64,000 nucleotides of DNA, taken from Paroedura picta. Lineage: Eukaryota; Chordata; Lepidosauria; Squamata; Gekkonidae. How positions within the stretch are numbered: position 1 is the stretch's first letter; every line of letters starts with the position of its first letter. The notes beneath the pieces are model-generated. The model saw nothing but the letters and a program-made list of their open reading frames with translations. It made no database searches and was not told the DNA's origin. The position numbers and the translations under genes were made by a program. The stretch is from positions 22,940,490-23,004,489 of the forward strand of contig NC_135375.1 in the NCBI RefSeq assembly GCF_049243985.1, written 5' to 3'. Of this stretch, positions 51,701 to 61,548 are shown piece after piece.

Positions 51701-54700
51701 AATGCTTAGATTGAACTGATAAAGACGGCTCCTTTCTACACCTACCAGTATCTAAGGTTGCCTATTCCGCCCCCCCCCCCAGGCAACCTGGGATGGAGGA
51801 GTAGAGTTGCTAATTCAGTTTAGGAAAGTCCTGGAGATTAGGGGGGCGGAGCCTGGGGAAGACAGGGACCTCAGTGGATAAAGTGCCATAGAGCCGTTCT
51901 CAAAGCATCCATCTTCAGGGGAACTGATCTCTGTAGTGTGATGAGTTGTAATTCTGGAGGATCCCCAAGTCCCAATTAGTGACTGGCATTCCTATCAGTA
52001 TCTCTCAAAATGGACATACAAAGCTGATTTGTACTTAGTCAGGTATTTGGTCTATCTTGGGCCTTTTATGCAATGGTGGTTTCTATCACATTCCCAGTGC
52101 ATTTCCCCTGGGGTTTATTAGCCATTCTGCTTTCCTGTCGCATTATCTGCTTGCCTCAAATTGGAGTAATGTTCCCTTCTGCAACGATTCAGCCCTCCCT
52201 TTGCTTTCAGTTCAATTTTTCTATATTTTATCTGAGACTAGTTTTGGTCCATTTTTTCCACCACCACCCTGTATAACCTGGAGTTAAATGGAAAACATAA
52301 CCCTTCCTTCGGAGCATTTCCCCACCACACTCTGTTCTACCCTTCAGTCCTCCTTTCCTATCCCTATGGTCCATTTGTCCCTCCCACCAGACACGGTTCT
52401 CCATCTCCCCATGCACCACCTTGCTTAGTTTCCAATCTATGCTCCTAGTTTCCATCAAAATAATTTTTAACAGTCTCGGGTTGAGGCAGTTCCATCTTGA
52501 TTTAGAAAAGTGCATTTTTAAATTGTAGCTGCAGAATGGATATGCTGGAGGAAAGAGAATGGTGTGTAGGTGGGCACAGAATCTGAAGTCAAGATTAAAG
52601 GCTTACCACTCTGAAAATCTGCAGTAAGAAGCATGTGCGTAATGGGGCTTAGAGGATTAGTTAAATGTATGGAGCATGGGACCATCAGCAACTACTAGCT
52701 CAGATGACATAATGGCAACCCTACTCTAGGCATGTAGCACTTCAAAAAGGTATCATAGAAACAATGGCCGCTGAATAAGGTTTTGCAACTGAGCAGGAGG
52801 GCTTCTGCCAGACACCTACAAGTCTCAACCCATCTTATGAGGACCACTTTTCTGGATTTGTTCAAACACAGTAGTGTTTGGCTTTCAACTCAGGTATTTC
52901 ATAGAATCATAGAATAATAGAGTTGGAAGGGATCTCCCGGGTCATCTAGTCCAACCCCCTGCACTATGCAGGACACTCACAATCTTGTAGATCAGGGGTA
53001 GTCAACCTGTGGTCCTCCAGATGTCCATAGACTACAATTCCCATGAGTTCCTGCCAGCGTTTGCTGGCATGGGAATTGTAGTCCATGAACTTCTGGAGGA
53101 CCACAGGTTGACTACCCCTGCTGTAGATCAGTGGTAGAGCTAGAGATGCCAGCTTCCAGGTGGAATTACAGCTCATCTCCAGACGAAAGAGACCAGTTCC
53201 CCTAGAGAATATGGATGCTTTGGAGGGTGAACTCCATAGTATTAGTCAATACTGAGGTCCCTTAATTATAAAAGTAACACTTCTATTACCTTTCCAGAAA
53301 AAGTAGCTATCAAAATTTTGGACAAGACAAAATTAGACCCAAAGACTCAGCGATTGCTGTCCCGTGAGATTTCGAGCATGGAGAAACTGCACCACCCAAA
53401 TGTCATCCGGCTTTATGAGGTGATGGAGACTCTGTCCAAACTACACCTGGTGATGGAATATGCCAGCGGAGGTGAACTCTTTGCCAAGATCACAACGGAA
53501 GGGAAGTTGCCCGAATTAGAGAGCAAGCTCGTCTTCTCCCAGATTGTGTCTGCTGTTAAACACATGGTAAGTTTGTTCTGGAGTCCGACAAATGCCCCAC
53601 GATTTCCTTGTGTTTTTTTCTTGGCTCTGAAATAAGGAAATGCAAGGCTGACGGAAGTGTAGGTTTCCCTGCTTTAGCTGTATGTGTGGAGGGGCAGAAA
53701 TAGAATCCTAGAATCCTAGAGTGGGAAAGGGTCATACAGGCCATGAGTCCAATCCCCTGCTCAACATGAGATCAGCCTAAAATATCCATAATAAGTATCT
53801 ATCCAGCCTCTGCTTAAAGACTGCCAGTGAAGGGGAGCTCACCAGCCCCATAGGTGCCCATTCTGAACTACTCTGACTGTGACATTTCCCCCCGAAACCC
53901 AGTAGGGTTCTACACATAGTTTAAACCTGTTACTGCAGGCCCTATTCTTTGCTGCCAACAGGAAACACTCCCTACCCTCCTCTAAGTGACAACCTTTCAA
54001 ATACTTAGAACCATCATATCCCCTCTCAGCCTCCTTTTCTCCAGGCTGAACATTCTCAAGTCCCTCAGCCTTTCCTCGTAGGGCTTTGTCCCCAGACCAT
54101 CCTCATCCCTCTCCTTTGCACCCTCTCCATTTTGTCCACATTCTTTTTGAAGGGAGGCCTCCAGAACTGCACACAGCACTCCAGGCGGGATCTGACCAGT
54201 GAGGTATACAGCGGGACGATGACATCTTGTGATTTTGATGTGATGTCTGTTGATACGGTTTAAGACCGCATTCACCTTCTTTACCACCACATTACACTGT
54301 CTGCTCATATTTAGCTTCCAGCCCAAAGTAACCCAAGATCTTGTTCACACACACTGCTACCCAGAAGTATGTCTCCTACCCGGTATGTGTGCTTCTCATT
54401 TTTGTGACCCAGATGTAGAACTCTGCACTACTTCTTACTGAATGGCATCTCGTTCTCATTTGCCCACTTTTCCAGCGTGTTCAGATCTCATTGAACTCTC
54501 TCTCTATTCAGCTTCTCACTATGATCAATGCTGGGCTCCACTCTCAGTAATATAACCCAGGGCTGATTGGCATTTAGACCCAAAATCAAGTGCCTGAAGG
54601 CTACTTGCTCCTATGGGTAACACAGAACCCTGTTACAGGAGTGTTATAAGCCCAAATCCATTCTAATGTGAAGACAACTATGGACTCCTTTTGCAGCATT

Positions 54701-56895
54701 ACTGCATTTTCTAAAATTTAGTTTTAAAGAAAGTTGCCCACAGAAGGCAGCCAGCCGACCTGGAGACAGCATGAGCCTGTTATTTTCTCAACTGCTTTTA
54801 AGCTGACTTTTTAAAAGGCAGAGACATATTGGAGCTTTTAGCTGCAATGACTAAGTGGAACCTTCATATTCAGAGGAAATAACCCTTTGAGAATACTAGT
54901 ACCTGGTAGGGGGGGGGAGAGAGAGAGTAGAGCAACAAACAGCAGGGAGTTTTGGCCTCTGTGCTTTGCTTGAGGCCTTTTAGGAGCATCTGAATGGCCA
55001 CCATGTAGAACTGGATGTGGAACAAGATGGGCCATTGGGTTGACCCCAAATGACTGCTCTTCGATGATTCTTTGTGAAATGGAATTTGGAGTAGTGGGGA
55101 TGGAAGGATCATGCTGCTAGCCTATCACTACGAGTCCTGGAGTTTTCTGATGTCTTCTCTGGCCTATCATTGCTTCTCCTGGAAATGAGCGATAGTCATG
55201 GCCTCCAAACAGACATGATAAAGGATCAGGAATCTCCATTCAGCAGTAAAAAGCAAATTGCAATTAGGCGTGTCATAAGAACGTAAGAGAAGCCACGCGG
55301 GATCAGGCCAAGGGCCCATCTAGCCCAACTCTCTGTCACACAGTGGCCAAAACCCAGATGCCATCAGGAAGTTCACTTGTGGGGGCTGAAACTGAGATAC
55401 ATTCACTCTCAGGAGTGGTTTAAGGGTTCACGGGGCCCGTAGCACTAGAGCTGGTTTAAGGATCTGCAGGGCTCTACCAGAGTACAGTTGTGGCAGAAGC
55501 AGCCAGATTGGGAGTGGAGGGGCCTTCCACAGTGGAGGAGGTGTCCTTAAAGATGGAAAAGGGGGGAGGAGAGAGGCTATGGCCCTGATCCATGGGGAGA
55601 AGGCACCATGCGGGAGCCCATAGCACGTGCCACATGGGGGCAGGAGGGGTTACTAAATCTGAATTGCCTTTGTAATTGTTCAGCAGTGGATTAGGCTGCC
55701 TAAGGAGGTGGTGAGCTCCCTCTCACTGGTGGTCTTCAAGCAAAGGTTGGATACACACTTTTCTTGGATGCTTTGGGCGTTGAACAGGGGGTTAGACTAG
55801 ATGGCCTGCATGGCCCCTTCCAACTCTATGGTTCTATTACTTGGTCTTTTCGAATGGAGATGCAGGGACTGGACTCTTGGACCTTGACGTCCTTCCACTG
55901 AGTCACAGCCCCTCCTCGACCATGGATATGCTTCAAAGGTTTGGCGGTAGGATCATAAAAGTGCTGAAAAGCAGCCTTGGCCTGAGTGGACACAAAGAGT
56001 GGGGAGAGGTGGGAGGGAAGTTGCTTCTCTTTCCTCTGCAAAGGCTGAAGCCCTAACTAGCATATCGTGGATAGGGAATGAAAAAGCACATCGATTGCTT
56101 TGTTTCAGTGCTGGTGACCTTTTGGGGGTTTTTTTTGCTCCGCAGCACGAGAACAACATCATCCACCGGGACCTCAAAGCCGAAAACGTGTTTTACACCA
56201 GCAACACTTGCGTGAAAGTGGGAGACTTTGGCTTCAGCACCGTGAGCAAAAAAGGGGAGATGCTGGACACTTTCTGCGGCTCTCCTCCTTATGCGGCCCC
56301 GGAGCTATTCAGGGACAACAGCTACGTGGGCTCTTACGTGGACATCTGGGCCCTGGGAATCCTTCTGTATTTCATGACCACCGGCACGATGCCCTTCCGA
56401 GCAGACACCGTGGCCAAGCTGAAAAAGTGCATTCTCGAGGGAGCGTACGTCTTTCCGCCGTTCCTGTCGGAACCTTGCCAGAAGCTGATCCGGGGGATCC
56501 TCCAGCCTGTCCCGTCGGAACGCTATTCCATTGAGCAGGTCATGAACAGTGAGTGGATGAGGGGAGTGCAACATCCAAAGCCCCTGGAGCCCTTTAAACT
56601 AGATCCCAAGTACTTGGCGGAGAGCGCAGTGCTGCGGGAGGAAGAGGCGGAGGTGAAAAGCATGCTGATCAAGCTGGGGATTACAGAGGAGCACATTCAG
56701 AATAACTGCGGGAGAGATTCTCATAGCGCCATCACAGGGATCTACAGAATTGTTTTGCACAGAGTCCAGAAGAAGAGGGGTATGGAGACTGTCCCTATTA
56801 TCACCGTTCCGGAGCCCAGAGACCCGGAGATACGGAAAGGGCCGGCTACCCTCCGGGGCCTCAGACATTCATCAAAACTCTGCTTGATTTTATAA
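48412..56895 (+). CDS. NIM1K: NIM1K, NIM1 serine/threonine protein kinase (three coding exons)
   Basis: Exons 48412-48700, 53298-53566 and 56146-56895 join in phase to 435 codons, one fewer than human as I recall it. The protein belongs to the AMPK-related branch of CAMK kinases and phosphorylates Ser/Thr with ATP in the cytosol; its substrates are poorly known. The glycine loop [11 protein letters not shown] spans about 78-88. Lys102 lies in VAIKIL. The catalytic HRDLKAEN spans 193-200 (Asp195), DFG 213-215, the activation loop [14 protein letters not shown] runs to 239 with T-loop Thr228, and [10 protein letters not shown] follows. All key residues are intact. The N-terminal 70 residues are a variable, polar extension and the C-terminal part (after about 325) ends SSKLCLIL (compare human TSKFCSIL). 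It has no visible UBA domain. The start is the ATG that opens the human-like N-terminus. No break is seen. Confidence 0.95.
48701..48994 (+). other. NIM1K: NIM1K intron 2, 5' part
   Basis: No repeat recognised. The open frame at 48840-49031 is not supported by splice sites or similarity. Confidence 0.35.
48995..49077 (+). mobile_element. CR1 LINE 3' end
   Basis: GCAGGGGGTTGGACTAGATG, CCCTTGGGGTCCCTTTCAAC and TATGATTCTATGATTCTATG show the octamer-repeat terminus of CR1. Confidence 0.85.
49281..49395 (-). mobile_element. hAT-like MITE fragment (GTTGAGAAAGG family)
   Basis: ATCATTGAGAAGCCCCTGAA, CTCAGGCTTTGCAAAACC and GCAGAATGTGCTTGGGAAGC match the fragment at 1965-2075 and the full copy at 31.4 kb. 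Confidence 0.55.
49580..49735. mobile_element. GGGTTGCCA-family element fragment
   Basis: TATAGAGATTAGTTCCCCTG, GAGAAAATGGATGCTTTGG, TGAGGTCCCTGCCC and GCTCCACCCTCAAATATTC match the family core. Ends are lost. Confidence 0.55.
49736..50129 (+). other. NIM1K: NIM1K intron 2, nothing named
   Basis: No gene or repeat signature. Confidence 0.35.
50130..50330 (-). mobile_element. 5S rRNA-derived SINE
   Basis: The minus strand gives ACCAGGATGGCCAAGCCAGC, CTCATCAGATCTCAGAAGCT, AAGCAGGGTCAGACCTGGTC and GGGAGAATGCCAAGGAAGTC: a 5S-like head followed by the family tail (GCCTTGGAAACCCTGTGTGA). Confidence 0.82.
50331..50999 (+). other. NIM1K: NIM1K intron 2, nothing named
   Basis: AAAATCGTGTTAGTCTTTAA near 50861 resembles the TTGGTCTTAAAGGTGCC repeats at 27.1 and 59.4 kb. 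The remainder is unrecognised. Confidence 0.35.
51000..51212. mobile_element. GGGTTGCCA-family element, best-preserved copy
   Basis: AGGGTTGCCAGCTCTGGGTT at the left and CACCTGGAGGTTGGCGACCCT at the right, with GACCTCACCC, CCACAGAACCCCACCCTG and GGGCAACTGATCTACATAGC between them. Confidence 0.7.
51213..51794 (+). other. NIM1K: NIM1K intron 2, nothing named
   Basis: TACTTATACCTGTACCTGCA forms a short imperfect repeat. No gene or mobile element recognised. Confidence 0.3.
51795..51995. mobile_element. GGGTTGCCA-family element
   Basis: GAGTTGCTAATTCAGTTTAG, GAGCCTGGGGAAGACAGGG, GTGCCATAGAGCC and GGGGAACTGATCTCTGTAG match the 51.0-kb copy. Diverged. Confidence 0.6.
51996..52897 (+). other. NIM1K: NIM1K intron 2, nothing named
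   Basis: Unique-looking. The open frames have no recognisable signature. Confidence 0.35.
52898..52992 (-). mobile_element. CR1 LINE 3' end
   Basis: CATAGAATCATAGAATAATA octamer end, GAGTTGGAAGGGATCTCCC, CATCTAGTCCAACCCCCTG, then GCAGGACACTCACAATC. Its inner edge lies against the MITE target site at 52985-52992. Confidence 0.85.
52993..53120. mobile_element. Palindromic hAT-type MITE (CAGGGGTAG family)
   Basis: CAGGGGTAGTCAACCTGTGG...CCACAGGTTGACTACCCCTG. Flanks TTGTAGAT (52985-52992) and CTGTAGAT (53121-53128), 7 of 8. It lies 180 bp upstream of the second coding exon of NIM1K. Confidence 0.9.
53140..53275. mobile_element. GGGTTGCCA-family element fragment
   Basis: GATGCCAGCTTCCAGGTGGA, AAAGAGACCAGTTCCCCTAG, GGATGCTTTGGAGGGTGAAC and TACTGAGGTCCC. 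It ends about 20 bp before the acceptor of NIM1K exon 3. Confidence 0.6.
53298..53566 (+). CDS. NIM1K: NIM1K second coding exon (residues 97-186)
   Basis: Acceptor ATTACCTTTCCAG|AAAAAGTAG, donor CACATG|GTAAGT. It encodes [51 protein letters not shown] and [11 protein letters not shown]: catalytic Lys102, the alphaC Glu and the hinge. Phase 1 to phase 0. Confidence 0.95.
53695..54530 (-). mobile_element. CR1-clade LINE, ORF2 end and 3' UTR
   Basis: The minus strand encodes a [20 protein letters not shown] motif after a [14 protein letters not shown]-like segment in another frame. The 3' end shows ATCCTAGAATCCTAGAGTGG repeats and the CATACAGGCCATGAGTCCAA text. A different subfamily from the 12.8-kb copy, decayed by frameshifts. 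Confidence 0.85.
54531..55271 (+). other. NIM1K: NIM1K intron 3, nothing named
   Basis: No repeat or exon recognised. Confidence 0.35.
55272..55380 (-). mobile_element. CR1-type LINE 3' end, other subfamily
   Basis: CATAAGAACGTAAGAGAAGC, CGGGATCAGGCCAAGGGC, CCATCTAGCCCAACTCTCTG and TCACACAGTGGCC follow the known reptile CR1-like 3' terminus (minus orientation). Confidence 0.7.
55665..55838 (+). mobile_element. CR1 LINE 3' end
   Basis: CAGTGGATTAGGCTGCCTAA, GGAGGTGGTGAGCTCCCTCT, GGTCTTCAAGCAAAGGTTGG, GGGTTAGACTAGATGGCC and CCCCTTCCAACTCTATGG, in CR1 3' order. Confidence 0.88.
56146..56895 (+). CDS. NIM1K: NIM1K last coding exon (residues 187-435, stop 56893-56895)
   Basis: Acceptor TTTTGCTCCGCAG|CACGAG. 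It encodes [40 protein letters not shown], the remaining kinase C-lobe and the non-catalytic tail [31 protein letters not shown]-rich third positions contrast with the AT-richer flanks. Upstream sequence in the same frame (55999-56145) is intronic read-through, including the polypyrimidine tract. Confidence 0.96.
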   Translation, partial: HENNIIHRDLKAENVFYTSNTCVKVGDFGFSTVSKKGEMLDTFCGSPPYAAPELFRDNSYVGSYVDIWALGILLYFMTTGTMPFRADTVAKLKKCILEGAYVFPPFLSEPCQKLIRGILQPVPSERYSIEQVMNSEWMRGVQHPKPLEPFKLDPKYLAESAVLREEEAEVKSMLIKLGITEEHIQNNCGRDSHSAITGIYRIVLHRVQKKRGMETVPIITVPEPRDPEIRKGPATLRGLRHSSKLCLIL

Positions 56896-58170
56896 GCCCT
56901 AGAGCCAGCTTGGCACTGGGCCCACTTTCTGGAGACCTTTCTTTGATATTACTTTGCTTTTTGGGTTTTGGGGTGTGTGGGGTTTTTTTGTTTTGGTTTT
57001 TTGTTAATTTTTGAAATGAATTTTTAAAGATGCCTTATGAGTTGTGTCACCCCTGAATTAGGTTGAGTTCTGAGAAATGGCTACAGCTACTACCTAGACC
57101 ACCAATATATAGGGAACAAATTCCAGTGAACTCCATGTGCCTTTAAGTTCTGAGAAAGTGCAGTGGGGCTGCAGTGCCATGGGAAACAACTGTGTGCATT
57201 CAGACAGCATAGCCTGTAGGGGTTAGGTGGTTTTTCAGTTTGATTTGTTCTAGGTAAGGCTTTTTAGGCTGTTCTTCCCTATGAGCATACGCCTGCTAGT
57301 CCAAGAGACTCAAGGATTGCCAGAATCAATGCAGGAAGGGTCTGAATCCCAGACAACAGCCTTTGAACGGTATTGCAGAGCAGCTATTTGTCATGGCGCA
57401 TAAATTCACTCTCCGTGGTCTATCCCAGTCTGGTTAGAATTCTAGAGTCCTCAAGTTATCGGTTAGGATCCAAATGTGCAGCAGAGCCCTCTTACACACG
57501 GCTTGCAAAGACTGGATGTAGGAGAATTGGGGGGGGGGGAGCTGGAAGATATGGCCAATTTGAATTTGACTACATAATACACAAAACAACCGTAACATAC
57601 AACTTGTTCCTCAGTAATCCTATTATATAAATAATACACGTGGAAAAACAGAATATATTCTTCTGCTTGATAACTTATGGGAGGTTCCTGAGTTGTGTGT
57701 GTGTGTGTGTGTGTGTGTGTGAGATAAAGTTGTATATGGTTTCAAAGCTGGTCCCAATTCGGAGAGGTTGGGAACCACTCGGTCAAGTCCATAACTCTGC
57801 TCCTTCTTAAGAACAGTTCAGACAGAGTTCATGGAATCATAGTTGGAAGGGACCTCCAGGGTCACCTAGTCCAACCACTTGCACAATGCAAGAACTCACC
57901 ATGACCTGCCCACCCACAGTGACCCCAATTTCATGCCCAAGTGATTCCCCACCACCACAAAAATCCCCAGAATCCAGCCTGGCTTGGAGGAGATTCATCT
58001 ACCATCCCACAGTGGCAATCAGCAATGCAAGGAAGGGCCACAAGAGACAAACACTAGCACATCCCTTCCTGCCCACCCACTCACAATCTGCCCAAGTTCA
58101 TAGGTTTTAAGCGTTAAATTCATGAAAGAGACTAGCGTCTTCAAATAGCTGTTGGCAGAATAAAAATTCT
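56896..58170 (+). other. NIM1K: Probable NIM1K 3' UTR and downstream
   Basis: The sequence after the stop is repeat-free to about 57.7 kb, where a (GT)n tract lies (57694-57721), then a CR1 end. An AATAAA at 58159-58164 is one possible polyadenylation signal, but the true end cannot be fixed from sequence. Confidence 0.4.
57832..58092 (-). mobile_element. CR1-type LINE 3' end
   Basis: ATGGAATCATAGTTGGAAGG, GACCTCCAGGGTCACCTAGT, CCAACCACTTGCACAATGCA and ACTCACCATGACCTGCCCAC. It may lie inside the NIM1K 3' UTR. Confidence 0.75.
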
Positions 58171-58501
58171 ACACAAGTATTTTTTTTTAATGTTCCCTAC
58201 CCATTGATTGTGCCACTAGTCCACTAGGGCTGCTAGTTGGCATGCAGAATGTTTAAGCCCTGACCCCATAAACTGCCGGGAAGATCTTCCGTATGCCATG
58301 ATCCTGGAGAGCCTCTGTCACTCAGAGCAGGCAACCGGTCCACTGGCATGACACAGCCTGATACCCAAGGTCAGATGTTCTTAACCAACAATGGGGAAGT
58401 AGTTGTAATTAGGAACAGACTGCACACCTTAATTGAAGGGGGGGCATGTGTTTTAAACAAAATATTTTAATATTTTTAATATTTTTAAGTTTCCCCCTTT
58501 G

Positions 58502-58785
58502 AGAGTCAGTGTGGTGTAGTGGTTAAGACCGCAGACCTCTGATTTGGAGAACCGGGTTCTATTTCCTCACTCCACATGAAGCCAGCTGGGTGACCTTGAG
58601 CTAGTTGACGTTCTCTTGGGGCTGTTCTCACAGCAGTTCTCCTAGAGCTCTTTCAGTCCCACCTACGTCACCAGGTGAGGTGGCTGTTGTAGGGAGCGGA
58701 AAAAAGGAAAGGTGTTTGTAAGCCGCTTTGGACTCCTTCAGGTAGTGAAAAGCAGGGTGTAAAAACCAGCTGTCCTTCCTTCTGC
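58502..58785 (+). mobile_element. tRNA-derived SINE
   Basis: GAGAGTCAGTGTGGTGTAGT head, GGGTTCTATTTCC box B, GTGACCTTGAGCTAGTTGAC, GTAAGCCGCTTTGGACTCC and GGGTGTAAAAACCAGC end. Confidence 0.85.
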
Positions 58786-59575
58786 CTTCACATTTGGGGA
58801 GTGAAATCTATTGGAATTAATGCTAAGCAGCAGCAAGTCTGGCCCGAGAGCAAGCGGCAACTGGGAAACTCCAGGCTCTCCCAAATCCAGCCACAATTAT
58901 AGGCTTCCAGACACCAACAGCCCATTCAGTTGCAGGGCCAGTCAATACTCTGCTGTGTGGGCAGCTGGGGCAGGGCAACCTGGGTCACATTCGCAAGCAG
59001 CAGAGAGAACAAGGGAGTCAGAGCAGCAACTCTGCCATGATTCCTCTGGTTGAATTTATCACTCAGCTGGTACAACTGCTGCTCAGAGGTCAGAGTGACG
59101 CTGAATCAGAAGTTTGCGGTTGCAGAGGAGGAAGGATGGGGAGACAGGACTCTTTCCCCACCACTGTTGCTTGAACAGCTGCTGAAAAGAAGGCCTGGCC
59201 CAAGTATGGCTTTTACAAGAGGAAACAGCCAGAGAGGAAAGGGTTAAACCCCCTCACCCAGTTTCCCTTTGCAAAATCAGTGGGTAGGGCTAATTGGCCA
59301 ATTTCTTTTTAAAGCCATGGATTATATAATTAACATCAAGAACTGGGTAGGCGTGTTGGGATCTGAAGCAGCGGGACCACATTGGCAGTCCAAGGCTTAA
59401 GCTGTGCACACAAAAGCTTACCTCTTAATTAAAACTTTGCTGGCCTTAAAGGTGCCATTGGACCCAGACTTTGCAATACCCCCTCCAAAAAAAAAAGAAA
59501 AAGCAAGATGCAACTTGAGTCAAGTCCTGATGGTCCAGCTCACGGGATCCGGAAGGAAAACATGGGCTAGCACAC
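58786..59575. other. Intergenic between NIM1K and HMGCS1
   Basis: Mostly unique-looking. AAACTTTGCTGGCCTTAAAG near 59433 belongs to the repeat type seen at 27.1 kb. Confidence 0.4.
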
Positions 59576-61455
59576 GGGTCGTTCAAATAGCTCAAAGTTT
59601 ATTTTACAAGGCGTCTGCCTCACCATTTTGTGAGGCTTATAAAGATTATAATTTTGAGCTGCGGTTCTGGGCCGTGTCCATTGCCTGCAACGGACTCGAT
59701 AAATGTCAGGCGACGTGAGAACAGCCCCACCCCAGCCCCAGCTCGTACCCTTCGGCCACAACACCTCAGACCAAGTCCTGTTAAGTCAAAACATTAACAC
59801 GCCGTACGGATGCCCATCATCTCATTTTAGTCATTGACAGCCTTTAAAAAAAACAAACGAAACAAGACATTCCATCAAACCCTGCACGCTATGAACTAAC
59901 TCTGTAAGCCTTCCCCCCACCACCAGCCTGTTCACACAAAGCTTTTTTGGGAAGAATTTCACAGCAAAATAAAAACTGAAAGACAAAACTGAGTAAGCTT
60001 AAATGTAAATGCAATGTATTTTACAAACCAGGGGCTTTCCCCTCCTTCCGTTCCAGCATGACCCTAACTTGCTCACTGGTTACCCCCTTCCCCCGGGGAG
60101 CATCTGTATTCTACAGCGGTTCCTTCGGACCAGCTCATGAGGTCACGCGACCAAATGCAATCCCAGAAAGACCTCTTTTTGCACTGCAGTCAGCTAACGG
60201 AGGTTTATCAAGTCCCTGGCTGGCCACCGTACGTAGCTGGAGAGTCATAAGTTGTAGAGGCCTGCTCTGCGATCAGTGCTCTGAGAATGTTACCTCCCAG
60301 TGCTCCTGCAGAGGCCCTATGACGTTTGAAACAGGGAGCTTGAAACATGAAGCTATGTACAGGAGTTCAGAACCACAACTATTGTAGATAGGATCCAACC
60401 ACGTACATAGGACAGGCTCGAGGAACAAGAAGTTCAAGGATGAACAAGAACCCTTCTTGGGTTGTGAGTTTTTGACAACCTCTGTATTATCTGAAAGCCA
60501 AGTTTTACAGAGCAAACTCTCGAGTAACCTTTATAAAAGATCACATGTGACGTTTAGAGTACACTAGATTGCCAGTTCCTCCTAAGAGGCACCAGGGCCT
60601 CACCGATACAATATTCTGCCATGAGCAGTTCTGAGGGGGAAAGGAGCTTTTTTGCCCCCCAGTCATGTGTGTGTGTATTCCTTAGCTTCACCAGCACAGC
60701 AAATAAATATGGGGCAGGAGAAAAGGGAGTTTCTAGGAGGAGGGCACGAAGTTGGAAACCAAATAAAAATCAGTTAAGTCTCAGACCTCCAGCTTTCTGG
60801 GAATGGCAATTGGGAAAAGTTTCTCCAATTAACAGCACCTTGAAAACAAGCCAGTCGCACTCCTTTGCTCTTCAAAGCCATGGGCTCTTCGAAGGAGTGG
60901 ACAGATGCTTGCACTTAAGAGACTGGGTACTTATATTGTTAAGGCACACATGCCCCTAACATTTGAGAATCACTAAAATGTCTCATACATGGCTTTAGGT
61001 CATATCCATTTCTCTCAAAAATGGCTTTTTAAAAGTCTTGGTTCCTCTCTTGGTTCCCCTCTTGGTTCCTGGAGGCGTATTTTGCAAAAACTGGCTGAGA
61101 TTTATTAAAAACAAGAGGCAGGAGAAGCACAACTTTTTTTCTTTTTTTTTTCCTGAGCCAAAATTAAAGGTACCTATTCCTGCAGTGTATTGTTAAAACC
61201 AATCAATCCTCAGAAACAGCCTTTGGTCCTTTCTTGTCCAAGAACCTTATTATTAATTCTTTTAAGCGTTATGAAACAGTATGTGTCAGCAAACCGCAGA
61301 ATCAAGGACAGAACCGCAAAGATTAATTTTTCTCCATGCTCCAACTAAGCAGTACTGTACAGCAGAATGTAAGTAACGACAGCTAATCCCTTGCCCTGTT
61401 CCCCACCCCTCCTTGATCTTTTCTTTCCGACTCCCACCTCACAGAGGTTATCTAC
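59576..61455 (-). other. HMGCS1: HMGCS1 3' UTR
   Basis: Unlike its surroundings this 1.9-kb stretch is almost free of interspersed repeats. It lies directly 3' of the HMGCS1 stop, and a minus-strand AATAAA (TTTATT at 59598-59603) lies 20-30 nt above the estimated end. The length fits the long 3' UTR of the human gene. TTTATT near 61100 could be an earlier signal. The end point is estimated. Confidence 0.7.
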
Positions 61456-61548
61456 TTAATGCTCCCCGTTGGAAAGGGAAACAGCGACGACTTCAGAGTC
61501 TGTTTTCCCAGGAATCCTTGGCACTTTCTTGGCGGGGCTTGGGATATG
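61456..61548 (-). CDS. HMGCS1: HMGCS1 terminal coding exon (30 codons plus stop)
   Basis: Minus-strand acceptor CCTCTTTCAG|CATATCCC at 61549-61550, stop TAA at 61458-61456. It encodes [20 protein letters not shown] then [10 protein letters not shown]. The centre is variable against human, the two ends conserved. Confidence 0.95.
   Translation of the reverse strand, partial: HIPSPAKKVPRIPGKTDSEVVAVSLSNGEH

Noticed and set aside
55999-56145. N-terminal extension of the last NIM1K exon
   Set aside because: It is intron read-through: the polypyrimidine tract and CAG at 56145 mark the acceptor, and phase fits exon 53298-53566 exactly.
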